Positions 56,808-64,000 of a stretch of 64,000 nucleotides of DNA are shown here, one piece after another; positions within the stretch are counted from its first letter, which is position 1; every line of letters starts with the position of its first letter. A model generated the notes under the pieces. The model worked only from the letters and a program-made list of their open reading frames with translations, ran no database searches and was not told the origin of the DNA. The translations under genes were made by a program, and so were the position numbers. The stretch comes from Streptomyces fumanus (lineage in GTDB: Bacteria; Actinomycetota; Actinomycetes; Streptomycetales; Streptomycetaceae), in NCBI RefSeq assembly GCF_014655295.1, contig NZ_BNBI01000008.1:124001-188000 (forward strand). Direction: 5' to 3'.

Positions 56808-56820
56808 TGTTCGGTGGACG

Positions 56821-56979
56821 GTGCGCCGCCCGGTCCGTCACTCCGGGTGCGTCGAGGCCGCCGTCACCGAGCACGCCGTGCGCGTACGGGACGCCGAGGA
56901 CGTCACGCGGGCCGGCCTCGCGGTCGGGCGGGACGGGTGGGCGCGGTCCGTGCGGCACACGGCGCGGCGGGAGCGCTGA
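56821..56979 (+). CDS. DUF397-like short protein, probably a remnant
   Basis: 52 residues from a GTG. HSGCVEAAVTEHAVRVRDAED followed by AGLAVGRDGWARSVR matches the DUF397 pattern (CVEVA, VRDSKD, L.F....W..F). Members normally sit beside an XRE regulator and an anti-sigma-like ATPase, neither of which is here. The N-terminal WRKSSYS segment is missing, and no good ribosome binding site precedes the GTG, so it may be a decaying copy. Confidence 0.4.
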   Translation: MRRPVRHSGCVEAAVTEHAVRVRDAEDVTRAGLAVGRDGWARSVRHTARRER

Positions 56980-57019
56980 GCGGGAGACGGGCTTCGGGCG
57001 GCGCCGGCCTGGCGGACCG

Positions 57020-57427
57020 TCACGCCGTGGTCGGTGCCGTCTCCTTGCCCGCGTGCGCCGCGTCGTACTCGGCGTGGGCGCGGGCGATGTCGGCGCTGTG
57101 GCGCTGGGCCCAGCCGACGAGGGAGAGCAGTGTCTCGTACAACTCCAGTGCCATCTCGGTGCACTCGTACTCGACCTTGGGCGGCACGGTCGGGTGGACG
57201 GTGCGGATCAGCAAGCCCTCGCGCTCCAGCTTGCGGAGGTTCAGCGTGAGCATCCGGCGGCTGATGCCCTCGATGGTGCGCTCCAACTCGGTGAAGCGGA
57301 CCGGTCCCTTCGCGGCGGCGACGAGGATGCCGATCGCCCACTTGCCGGCGACCCGTTCCAGGACCTCGCTCACCGGGCACGCAGGGTTCTCCACCTGGAC
57401 CGTCACATCTGTGTGACCCCGGGACAT
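57020..57427 (-). CDS. HxlR-family winged-helix regulator
   Basis: 135 residues. The HxlR domain covers 15-110, with CPVSEVLERVAGKWAIGILV at the start and RFTELERTIEGISRRMLTLN and LRKLEREGLLIRTVHPTVPP as recognition helix and wing. The lone cysteine at the domain start (NPACPV) is the usual redox-sensing position in HxlR/QorR-like proteins. It is divergent from the DHA2 efflux gene with 80 bases between, containing a fine operator. It probably represses that pump and itself. Confidence 0.9.
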   Translation of the reverse strand: MSRGHTDVTVQVENPACPVSEVLERVAGKWAIGILVAAAKGPVRFTELERTIEGISRRMLTLNLRKLEREGLLIRTVHPTVPPKVEYECTEMALELYETLLSLVGWAQRHSADIARAHAEYDAAHAGKETAPTTA

Positions 57428-57452
57428 AAAAGTGCCTCCTTCCGCGGGCCGT

Positions 57453-57480
57453 CATGGTTACACACCATGGAGCCCGTAAC
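57453..57480. promoter_or_regulatory. HxlR operator between regulator and efflux pump
   Basis: CATGGT (57453-57458) and ACCATG (57464-57469) form a perfect dyad about TACAC; GTTAC (57457-57461) and GTAAC (57476-57480) form an overlapping one. Both lie in the 80-base divergent spacer. Confidence 0.6.
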
Positions 57481-57507
57481 AAAGAGGAACTTTTGGAAGG
57501 AGCTCCC

Positions 57508-59001
57508 ATGTCCGCTCACGCCGTGCCCCCGCGCGCCGGCGGTACCACCTCGCGCCTGCTCGCCCTGGCGATCCTCTGCGCGGGCCAGTTGATGGTCATC
57601 CTCGACGGCACCATCGTGAACGTGGCGCTGCCGGCCATGCAGGAGAGCCTCGGCCTGTCCGCGTCGGGCCTGGGCTGGGTGGTGAACGCGTATCTGATTC
57701 CGTTCGGCGGGTTCCTGCTGCTCGCGGGCCGCTTCGGCGACCTCTTCGGCCGCAAGCGCGTCTTCGTCACCGGTCTCGTCCTGTTCACCGCGGCCTCGCT
57801 GCTGTGCGGCCTGGCACAGAACCCGGCGATGCTGCTGGGGGCGCGTTTCCTCCAGGGCGTGGGCGGCGCGGTGACGTCCTCGGTGACCCTGGCCATGATC
57901 GTCACCATGTTCACCGAGCCCGGCGAGCGGGCCAGGGCGATCGGCGTCTACAGCTTCGTGCAGTCCGCGGGCGGCACCCTCGGCCTGCTCCTCGGCGGAG
58001 TGCTGACCCAGGCGGTCGGCTGGCACTGGATCTTCATCGTGAACGTCCCGATCGGCGCCGTCGCCGTCCTCCTCGCCCAGCGCCACCTCCGCGCCGAGCG
58101 GGGCACCGGCCGGGGCCAGAGCACCGACGCGCTCGGCGCCGCCCTGATCACGGGCGCGCTGATGCTGGCCGTCTACACCATCGTCGGGGCATCCGACCAC
58201 GGCTTCGGCTCCGCCCACACGCTCGGCTTCGGCCTCGGCGCGCTGCTCCTGCTGGCCGCGTTCGCCGCGCGCCAGGGCCGCGCCGCGGATCCGCTGCTGC
58301 CGCCCCGGATGTTCCGGTTCCGCAATGTCTCCGGAGCGCTGGGCACCCACACCCTGATGATCGCCGGGATCTTCAGCTTCCAGTTCCTGACCGTGCTCTA
58401 CATGCAGCGCGTCCTCGGGTTCGACGAGGTGCGCACCGGCTCCGGGCTGGTCCCGGTCTCGCTGCTGATCGGTGTGCTGTCGCTGTTCCTGGCGCCACGG
58501 CTCATCGCCCGGTTCGGCGCCCGTCCGGTGCTGCTGGCCGCTCTGGTGCTGATCGCCGGCGGGCTGGCCCTCCTGGGGCAGGTGTCCGCCGGCGGCACCT
58601 ACTGGGCCGACATCTTCCCCGCGACCGTGCCGCTCGGCATCGGCTTCGGCCTGGCGATGCCGGCGCTGGCCGGGCTCGCCATGTCGGGGGCGACACCGGC
58701 AGACTCGGGGCTGGCCTCGGGCATGTTCAACACCATGCAGCAGGTGGGCGCCTCCTTGGGCCTGGCCGTGCTGAGTACCCTGGCCGCCTCCCGCACCGCC
58801 ACGCTGCTCGGCGAGGGCACGCCCGCACCGGCCGCGCTGACCGAGGGCTACCGGCTCGCCTTCCGGATCAGCGCCTGCTTCGTCCTGGGCGCCCTGATGG
58901 TCGCCGCGACCGTCCTGCGCGAGCCGCCCCGGCCCGCGGACACCCCGGCCGCCCGGCCACCCGCCCCCCGCTCGCCGGCATCGCGAACCGCCTCGGCCTG
59001 A
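57508..59001 (+). CDS. DHA2-family MFS multidrug efflux transporter (EmrB/QacA type)
   Basis: 497 residues with about fourteen helices. DHA2 signatures: LDGTIVNVALPAMQESLGLS in helix one, LLAGRFGDLFGRKRVFVTGL in the first loop, RFLQGVGGAVTSSVTLAMI in helix four and GWHWIFIVNVPIGAVAVLL in helix six. The start ATG at 57508 is preceded by GGAAGGAG. It exports lipophilic drugs or disinfectants by proton antiport. Its control by the divergent HxlR protein is inferred from the operator. Confidence 0.92.
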   Translation: MSAHAVPPRAGGTTSRLLALAILCAGQLMVILDGTIVNVALPAMQESLGLSASGLGWVVNAYLIPFGGFLLLAGRFGDLFGRKRVFVTGLVLFTAASLLCGLAQNPAMLLGARFLQGVGGAVTSSVTLAMIVTMFTEPGERARAIGVYSFVQSAGGTLGLLLGGVLTQAVGWHWIFIVNVPIGAVAVLLAQRHLRAERGTGRGQSTDALGAALITGALMLAVYTIVGASDHGFGSAHTLGFGLGALLLLAAFAARQGRAADPLLPPRMFRFRNVSGALGTHTLMIAGIFSFQFLTVLYMQRVLGFDEVRTGSGLVPVSLLIGVLSLFLAPRLIARFGARPVLLAALVLIAGGLALLGQVSAGGTYWADIFPATVPLGIGFGLAMPALAGLAMSGATPADSGLASGMFNTMQQVGASLGLAVLSTLAASRTATLLGEGTPAPAALTEGYRLAFRISACFVLGALMVAATVLREPPRPADTPAARPPAPRSPASRTASA

Positions 59002-59052
59002 CACCGCCTTCCTGCGCGCCCGTTGAGCGCTCCCGTACAAGCGGCCTTGCCG

Positions 59053-59073
59053 GGGGGCCTGTTCCCGGCCCCC
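59053..59073. terminator. Hairpin between two convergent MFS genes
   Basis: GGGGGCC (59053-59059) and GGCCCCC (59067-59073) with a 7-base loop, 50 bases beyond the DHA2 stop and about 100 from the opposing one. Confidence 0.5.
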
Positions 59074-59173
59074 GCCCGCGCCGAACCCGGCCCGCGCCGG
59101 GCGCCGCCCCGACGCCGGTACGGCATCGACCCCCGCCTCACCCCCTTGGCCCTCGCGCCCACGGCCCCCGGTG

Positions 59174-60406
59174 CTACCGCCGGACGCCGTGGCCGGCCGG
59201 GCCGCTTTCCGGCAGGCCGGATCCGTGCGGGTGTCCGGCGTGCGGGGTGTGGTCCGGTGCCGGGGTGGTCCCGGCCGGGCGGTGCGCGAGGTCCGGCAGG
59301 ACGGTGGCCAGACCGGCCACGGCCAGCGCCGCGCCCAGCCAGAGCGGGGCGCGCAGCCCCCAGGCGTCGATCACCACCGCGCCGAGGGAGGAGCCGAGGA
59401 TGACGCCGAGCGTGATGAAGGAGGAGTGCACGGTGTTGACCAGCGGTCCGGCGTTCCCGGCGCGCTGGACGCGGGTCACCATCGCCGGGTTCATGGTGAC
59501 GCCGACCAGGCCGATGCCCACCACGCAGACGACGGCGCCGGCGGGCAGGCTGGCCAGCAGCGCGAACCCGGTCAGGAACACGGCGTTGAGCGCGAGACCG
59601 GCGGCGAGCACCGGGGCGGTGTGCCGGTCGGCGAGCCGGCCGACCACGGTGTTGCCGACGACGGTGGCGGCACCGTAGGCGATCAGCAGCAGCGGGACGG
59701 TGCCGGCGGCGAAACCGGTGACCTCGGTGAGGATCGGGTTGAGGTAGCTGAACGCCGAGAAGGTGGCGCCGATGATCAGCGTGCTGCCGGACAGCACCAG
59801 CCACAGCCGGGGCCGGGTGAGGACCCCGGCCTCCTGCCGCAGGTTCCCGCCCGCCATCGGCTCGATGCGCGGGACGCCGGCCAGCGTCGTCGCGGCGGCG
59901 ATCACCGTGATCAGCGTGATGACCCAGAACGCCGCGCGCCAGCCGAACCGCTCGCCGACCAGCGTGGACAGGGGCAGGCCGAGCAGGGTGCCGAGCATCA
60001 GCCCGTTCATCGCCACCGCGATCGCCCGGCCGCGCACCTCGGGCCGGGTGCTCCGGGCGCACACCGAGACGGCCACGCCGAAGAACGCCTGGGAGGCGAC
60101 GCCGGTGATGATCCGGGCGGCCATCATCGTGCCGTAGCCGGTCGCGGTGGCGGCCAGGACGTTGCCCGCCAGGAAGACGGCGAACAGGGTCAGCAACGCC
60201 GTGCGCGGGGTGAACCGGGTCAGCGCCACGGTCAGGAACGGGCCGCCGACGGCCATGGCGACCGCGAAGGCGGTGATGAGGTAGCCGATCTGCGGGATGG
60301 TCGCGTCCAGTCCGGCGGCCATCTGCGGCATCAGCCCGGCGACCACGAACTCGCTGGTCACCATGGCGAAGATGCCGAGCGCCAGAACGTATACGGCACG
60401 GGGCAC
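59174..60406 (-). CDS. MFS transporter, chloramphenicol/arabinose-efflux type
   Basis: 410 residues from a GTG at 60406 with GGAGGAG eight bases upstream. Twelve helices; VYVLALGIFAMVTSEFVVAG and LMPQMAAGLDATIPQIGYLI at the start are the DHA1/AraJ/CmlR-type signature, and GVASQAFFGVAVSVCARSTR lies in helix four. The C-terminal 40 residues are Pro/His/Gly-rich. The neighbouring TetR gene and the tandem operator next to its start indicate inducible efflux of a small hydrophobic compound. The upstream extension of the frame has no merit because it runs through the operators. Confidence 0.9.
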   Translation of the reverse strand: MPRAVYVLALGIFAMVTSEFVVAGLMPQMAAGLDATIPQIGYLITAFAVAMAVGGPFLTVALTRFTPRTALLTLFAVFLAGNVLAATATGYGTMMAARIITGVASQAFFGVAVSVCARSTRPEVRGRAIAVAMNGLMLGTLLGLPLSTLVGERFGWRAAFWVITLITVIAAATTLAGVPRIEPMAGGNLRQEAGVLTRPRLWLVLSGSTLIIGATFSAFSYLNPILTEVTGFAAGTVPLLLIAYGAATVVGNTVVGRLADRHTAPVLAAGLALNAVFLTGFALLASLPAGAVVCVVGIGLVGVTMNPAMVTRVQRAGNAGPLVNTVHSSFITLGVILGSSLGAVVIDAWGLRAPLWLGAALAVAGLATVLPDLAHRPAGTTPAPDHTPHAGHPHGSGLPESGPAGHGVRR

Positions 60407-60428
60407 GGTCGGTTCTCCTCCGCTGTCG

Positions 60429-60472
60429 TTATGGATTGTTCGGTACAAAATTATGGATCGCCCGGTACAAAA
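60429..60472. promoter_or_regulatory. Two adjacent 22-bp direct repeats, operator of the TetR/MFS pair
   Basis: The 22-base units at 60429-60450 and 60451-60472 start TTATGGAT and end CGGTACAAAA, differing only at three middle positions. They lie between the MFS start and the tetR stop. A degenerate third copy on the opposite strand, TTTTGGACC, lies at 61124-61144 just before the tetR start. Confidence 0.7.
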
Positions 60473-60510
60473 CTTGGGTGCGCGAGGACCCGGCTCGCGG
60501 CGGGGTGCCG

Positions 60511-61107
60511 TCAGTCCGTGAGCGCGTCCAGGGCGGTCGCGGCGATGGCCTCCAGCGCGGCCCGGTCGGCGCCGCCCCGGCTCGCGACGCGCATCCCGCC
60601 GATCACCGCGTTGACGAAGCGGGCGAGCGCCGCGGCCTCGCGGCGGGAGGTGATGCTGCCGTCCCGGCGGCCCTGTTCGCACACCGCGCTCAGGGCCGCC
60701 AGCCGGCGGGTGGTGTCCCGCTCCAGCAGGCGCGCGGCACGCGGGTCCCGGGCGGCCAGTTCGACCGTGGTGTTCACGCCCAGGCAGCCGGGGCCGTGTC
60801 CGTCCCGCCGGCCTTCGGTCTCACCGTCGACGACCAGGGCGAACAGGGCGCGCAGCTTGTCGGCGGCGCTGCGGCCGGGCTCCTCCAGGACGGCCAGGTG
60901 GGCGGCCGCCATGGTGTCGAGGTAGCGGGCGAGGGCGCGTTCGAAGAGGTCGTGCTTGCTCTTGAACGTGTTGTAGATGCTGCTGCGCCCCAGTCCCGTG
61001 GCCTCGCACAGATCCTGCGTGGAGGTGGCCTCGTAGCCCTTCTCCCAGAACGTGCGCAGCGCCGAGTCCAGGGCCCGCTCCTCGTCGAACATCCTCGGTC
61101 GGGCCAT
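60511..61107 (-). CDS. TetR-family transcriptional regulator
   Basis: 198 residues. Helix-turn-helix: RALDSALRTFWEKGYEATST then LCEATGLGRSSIYNTFKSKH with the classic YNTFKSKHDLF. The ligand domain shows GCLGVNTTVELAARDPRA, typical of the AcrR/NemR-like subgroup with a cysteine near residue 107. It precedes the MFS gene on the same strand; the direct repeats between them and a degenerate copy before its own start are the likely binding sites. It probably represses the pump and itself. Confidence 0.92.
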   Translation of the reverse strand: MARPRMFDEERALDSALRTFWEKGYEATSTQDLCEATGLGRSSIYNTFKSKHDLFERALARYLDTMAAAHLAVLEEPGRSAADKLRALFALVVDGETEGRRDGHGPGCLGVNTTVELAARDPRAARLLERDTTRRLAALSAVCEQGRRDGSITSRREAAALARFVNAVIGGMRVASRGGADRAALEAIAATALDALTD

Positions 61108-61231
61108 GCGTCGACCGTAGCAGTTTTGGACCAGCCATTACAATATCTGCTGTCGCGGGCCGCCTCCCCGGAGTCCGCACCCGGGGCCGCCCGTAGGCTC
61201 GGGGCAACCGTGGGAAGGGACCCGCACCACC

Positions 61232-61972
61232 GTGCACGTACTGATCCTGGGCGGCACCACCGAGGCCCGCCGGCTCGCCGAACTGCTGACCGCCTCGCCG
61301 GGGCTGAAGGTGACCACGTCCCTGGCGGGGCGGGTGACCGCGCCCCGGCGGCCGCCCGGTGAGGTGCGCGAGGGCGGGTTCGGCGGCGCGGCGGGGCTGG
61401 CCGCGTGGCTGGCCGCGCACGCCGTGGACGTCCTGGTCGACGCCACGCACCCGTTCGCCGCGCGGATCAGCTTCCACGCGGCGCGGGCCGCCGCGAGCGC
61501 CCGGGTGCCCCTGCTGGCGCTGCGGCGGCCGGGCTGGGTGCCCGTCGAGGGCGACCACTGGCACGAGGCCGGCTCCCTGGACCGGGCGGCGGAGCTGCTG
61601 CCCGCGCTGGGCCGGCGGGTCTTCCTCACCACCGGCCGGACCGGCCTGGCCGCCTTCGCCGGCCGCCGGGACGCCTGGTTCCTGGTCCGGTCCGTCGAGC
61701 CGCCCGACCCGCCGCACCCTCCGCACCTGGAGGTCCTGCTGGACCGGGGCCCGTTCACCCTCGACGGCGAACGCGCGCTCCTGCGCCGGCACCGCATCGA
61801 CGTCCTGGTCACCAAGGACAGCGGCGGGGCGGCCACCGCCCCCAAGCTCACCGCCGCCCGCGAGGCCGGCCTGCCCGTGATCGTCGTTCGCCGGCCCCCG
61901 GTCCCCGACGGCGTGCCCACCGTGCCGGACCCCGCGGCGGCGGTCCGCTGGGTCCGGGAGGTCAGTCGGTAG
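61232..61972 (+). CDS. cobK: Precorrin-6A reductase (CobK/CbiJ)
   Basis: 246 residues from a GTG. The N-terminal Rossmann half has HVLILGGTTEARRLAELLTA and a TSLAGRVTAP strand; DVLVDATHPFAARIS is the CobK signature. The C-terminal half has FLTTGRTGLAAFAG and LVTKDSGGAATAPKLTAARE. It reduces precorrin-6A with NADPH in cobalamin (vitamin B12) synthesis. The convergent cobalt transporter genes next to it fit the same pathway. Its stop overlaps the cbiO stop region by 11 bases. Confidence 0.92.
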   Translation: MHVLILGGTTEARRLAELLTASPGLKVTTSLAGRVTAPRRPPGEVREGGFGGAAGLAAWLAAHAVDVLVDATHPFAARISFHAARAAASARVPLLALRRPGWVPVEGDHWHEAGSLDRAAELLPALGRRVFLTTGRTGLAAFAGRRDAWFLVRSVEPPDPPHPPHLEVLLDRGPFTLDGERALLRRHRIDVLVTKDSGGAATAPKLTAAREAGLPVIVVRRPPVPDGVPTVPDPAAAVRWVREVSR

Positions 61973-62810
61973 CCGGGGCCCCGGCCGCCAGCGCGGCCAG
62001 TTCCTCCGCCGTGCGCGGAGCCGCCGCCGTCGCCCCCAGCAGGCCGTGCGCGCGCAGCAGACGGGCCGCCGCGACGCCCCACGGCAGCCGCAGCCCCGCC
62101 CGGGCCAGCAGCTCCGGGCGGGCCAGCGTCCCGGCGGCGGGCCCGGTGCGCACCCCGTCGGGGGTGAGCAGCGCCGCGTCGTCGGCCCAGCGCAGGGCGA
62201 GGTCCACGTCGTGGGTCGCCATCACCACCGTCGTCCCGTCCGCGCGGAGCCCGTCCAGGGTGGCGAGCAGCCGCTCCTGCCCGTCCGGGTCGAGCCCGGC
62301 GGTCGGCTCGTCCAGGATCAGCACCCTGGGCCGCATCGCCACCGCCCCCGCGATCGCCGTCCGCTTGCGCTGCCCGTACGACAGCAGGTGGGTCGGCCGG
62401 TCGGCCAGCTCCGCGATGTCCAGCGCGGCCAGCGCCCGCGCCACCCGCGCCCGCACCTCGGCGTCGGACAGCCCCAGGTTGAGCGGCCCGAACGACACGT
62501 CCTGCCCGACCGACGCGGCGAAGAGCTGGTCGTCCGGGTCCTGCACCACCAGTTGCACGGTGGTCCGCAACCGGGTCAGCCCCGCCCGGTCGTACGTCAC
62601 CGCCGTCCCGTCCACCGTCAACCGCCCGGCGTCCGGCCGCAGTCCGCCGCTGAGCAGCCTCATCAGCGTCGTCTTGCCACTGCCGTTGCGGCCCAGCAGG
62701 GCGAGCGCCCGCCCCTCGCGGACGTCGAAGTCGAGTCCGTCGAGCACCCGGGGCCCGTCCTCGTATCCGAACGACGCGCCCCGCAGGGACAACACGGCCG
62801 GCTCGCTCAT
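61962..62810 (-). CDS. cbiO: Cobalt ECF transporter ATPase (CbiO)
   Basis: 282 residues from an ATG at 62810 overlapping cbiQ by four bases. Walker A GRNGSGKTT, Q-loop VVQDPDDQLFAASVGQDVSF (typical of energy-coupling-factor ATPases), signature LSYGQRKRTAIAGAVAMRP, Walker B VLILDEPTAGLDPDG and MATHDVDL switch. It drives cobalt uptake with CbiM, CbiN and CbiQ. The N-terminal extension of the open frame to 63023 belongs to cbiQ. Confidence 0.93.
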   Translation of the reverse strand: MSEPAVLSLRGASFGYEDGPRVLDGLDFDVREGRALALLGRNGSGKTTLMRLLSGGLRPDAGRLTVDGTAVTYDRAGLTRLRTTVQLVVQDPDDQLFAASVGQDVSFGPLNLGLSDAEVRARVARALAALDIAELADRPTHLLSYGQRKRTAIAGAVAMRPRVLILDEPTAGLDPDGQERLLATLDGLRADGTTVVMATHDVDLALRWADDAALLTPDGVRTGPAAGTLARPELLARAGLRLPWGVAAARLLRAHGLLGATAAAPRTAEELAALAAGAPATD

Positions 62811-63556
62811 GTCAGCGGCCCTTCCAGTACGTGGGTGAGGGCGGCCAGCGCGCACAGCAGCGCGAGGCTCGCCGCGGTGAAGCGGACCGAGACCCGGGCC
62901 TCGGGCACCAGGACCCGCAGGGTGCCGTCGTAACCGCGCCCCGCCAGCCCGGCCTGGAGCCGCGCCGCCCGGTCGAAGGCCCGTACGAACGCGGTGGCGC
63001 CCAGCCCGCCCAGCGAACGCCACGCCGCCGCCCGCGTGGTCAGCCCCAGCCGCGCCGCCTGCGAGGCCCGGACCCGGCGCACGGAGTCCAGCAGCAGAAA
63101 GCTCATCCGGTACGTCACCAGGGCCACGTCCACCACCGGCGCGGGCACCCCGGCCCGCACCAGGCGCGGCAGCAGGTCGGACAGCGGAGTGGTGAACGCG
63201 AACAGCAGCACGCCCAGGGAGGCCGCCGAGGAGCGCAGCAGCAGCTCACCGGCGCGCACCGCCCCGCCGTCGGCGAGGCCCACGCCCCCGCCCGGCCCGC
63301 CGACCCGCACCAGCAGCGGCAGCGCCCCGGTCACGCAGAACCCCAGCGGCACCCGGGCGGCCCGCCACAGCTTGCGTCCCGGCACGCCCGCCGGGCCGAG
63401 CAGCACGGTCAGGGCGGCGAGAAGGACCAGTGCGGCGCCCGGCCAGGCGGGCAGCGAGATCGCGAGCAGCGTCAGGCCCAGTCCGAGGACGGCCTTGTCC
63501 ACGGGGTGCCGGTGGCGCCAGCGACTGCCGTGCGCCGCCGCGTCGATGGGCAGCAC
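62807..63556 (-). CDS. cbiQ: Cobalt ECF transporter transmembrane protein (CbiQ)
   Basis: 249 residues from a GTG directly abutting the cbiN stop. About five or six membrane helices. VDKAVLGLGLTLLAISLPAW starts the family; RLVRAGVPAPVVDVALVTYR and ARLGLTTRAAAWRSLG are the two coupling-helix regions with Ala-Arg-Gly-type signature near QAGLAGRGYDG. It couples the ATPase to CbiM. It overlaps cbiO by four bases. Confidence 0.92.
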   Translation of the reverse strand: MLPIDAAAHGSRWRHRHPVDKAVLGLGLTLLAISLPAWPGAALVLLAALTVLLGPAGVPGRKLWRAARVPLGFCVTGALPLLVRVGGPGGGVGLADGGAVRAGELLLRSSAASLGVLLFAFTTPLSDLLPRLVRAGVPAPVVDVALVTYRMSFLLLDSVRRVRASQAARLGLTTRAAAWRSLGGLGATAFVRAFDRAARLQAGLAGRGYDGTLRVLVPEARVSVRFTAASLALLCALAALTHVLEGPLT

Positions 63557-63916
63557 TCAGCCGCTCCCGGGCGCGGGCGAGCTGCCCCGACCCTCGTCCT
63601 CGCCCCTGGCCAGGGCCCGTTCCTCGCCCTGGCGGCGGCCCCGGCGCAGGCCGAAGTAGTACGCCAGGACGCCCGCGCCGAGCGCCGCCTGCGCGGCGAA
63701 CAGCGCCGACTCGATCTCCCCGGACGGCGGTTCGTACAGCGGCGAGAACCACGGCCGGTAGTCCGGGTCGAGTTCGGTGACCGCCGTCTCCGCCTCCGCG
63801 TCGGCCCCGGCGAACGGCTCCTTCTTGTGATCGCCCAGACCGAGCGCGAGCGGCAGCACGGCGAGGGCGGCCACCGCGAGCAGCAGCAGGAGGTTGATCC
63901 TGGTGTTCCGCTTCAC
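63557..63916 (-). CDS. cbiN: Cobalt transport accessory protein (CbiN)
   Basis: 119 residues from a GTG overlapping cbiM by four bases (GTGA). Two membrane helices (INLLLLLAVAALAVLPLALG and ALFAAQAALGAGVLAYYFG) flank an extracytoplasmic loop with FAGADAEAETAVTELDPDYR and PWFSPLYEPPSGEIESALF, which is diagnostic of CbiN. A charged tail of 30 residues follows. CbiN stimulates metal capture by CbiM. Confidence 0.92.
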   Translation of the reverse strand: MKRNTRINLLLLLAVAALAVLPLALGLGDHKKEPFAGADAEAETAVTELDPDYRPWFSPLYEPPSGEIESALFAAQAALGAGVLAYYFGLRRGRRQGEERALARGEDEGRGSSPAPGSG

Positions 63917-64000
63917 CGGGCCACCGCCTCCCGCTTCCCCGGCCGGTCCGGGAGCACGCCGAGCCGGGCCAGTTCGCCCCGGCTGGACTGCGCCAGCAGC
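63913..64000 (-). CDS. cbiM: Cobalt ECF transporter substrate-capture protein CbiM, C-terminal end only
   Basis: Reading from the right edge, the frame LLAQSSRGELARLGVLPDR ends with a stop overlapping the cbiN start by four bases. The position before cbiN and the basic tail fit CbiM, although only 28 residues are visible and the rest lies outside the window. Confidence 0.65.
   Translation of the reverse strand, partial: LLAQSSRGELARLGVLPDRPGKREAVAR

Overview
The window is about 72% GC with strong third-position GC bias and carries lineage markers such as SepH, CutR/CutS, DUF4193, DUF3710, DUF3093 and DUF3159 proteins. It is chromosomal DNA of a Streptomyces or very close relative. Nothing in it looks like a plasmid or phage.

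Region 1 (1-26.5 kb) is conserved core. It runs: a VOC protein fragment, a rhodanese-type sulfurtransferase, the division regulator SepH, a sugar-lactone oxidase, an MFS permease, ferrochelatase, an inositol-monophosphatase-family enzyme, CutR/CutS, several actinobacterial proteins of unknown function, dUTPase, an orphan ABC ATPase, KdpD/KdpE, an OB-fold protein, DUF3159, two TrkA-type RCK proteins with a 37-residue membrane peptide upstream, a KimA-like potassium permease and a TrmA-type RNA methyltransferase. From memory the order resembles S. coelicolor around SCO5854-SCO5901, where the red cluster interrupts the same stretch.

Region 2 (26.5-32.3 kb) is accessory. A 1-kb non-coding strip holds four spaced TGACGCT heptamers and a four-repeat type I-E-like CRISPR remnant without cas genes. 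It is followed by a TetR-controlled island: metallo-hydrolase and MFS permease on one strand, AtzG-like and AtzE-like amidase proteins on the other. Three copies of one operator can be read there.

Region 3 (32.4-49.1 kb) is the most novel part, a cluster of about 16.7 kb that looks biosynthetic but has no PKS or NRPS megasynthase. One operon encodes a carrier protein, an adenylate-forming ligase, two double-hotdog dehydratase-like proteins, a DegT/StrS aminotransferase and a TylF-type O-methyltransferase. Another encodes a myo-inositol-phosphate-synthase-like cyclase, a stand-alone primase-like TOPRIM protein, two beta-hydroxyacid-dehydrogenase-type enzymes, an SDR and a Gfo/Idh oxidoreductase. 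Two FemAB/GNAT-type acyltransferases, an MFS exporter and an aldo/keto reductase complete it. My reading is a cyclitol-like core, redox-tailored and aminated, joined to a carrier-bound acyl unit; no product can be named.

Region 4 (49.3-64 kb) holds a secreted xylanase/esterase operon with CGAAA-N-TTTCG boxes, a three-gene cell-wall-type operon (Rv2525c-like hydrolase, membrane protein, Tat-exported M15-like protein lacking zinc ligands), an HxlR/DHA2-MFS pair, a TetR/MFS pair with tandem operators, cobK, and the cobalt ECF transporter genes cbiO, cbiQ, cbiN and the 3' end of cbiM, running off the right edge.
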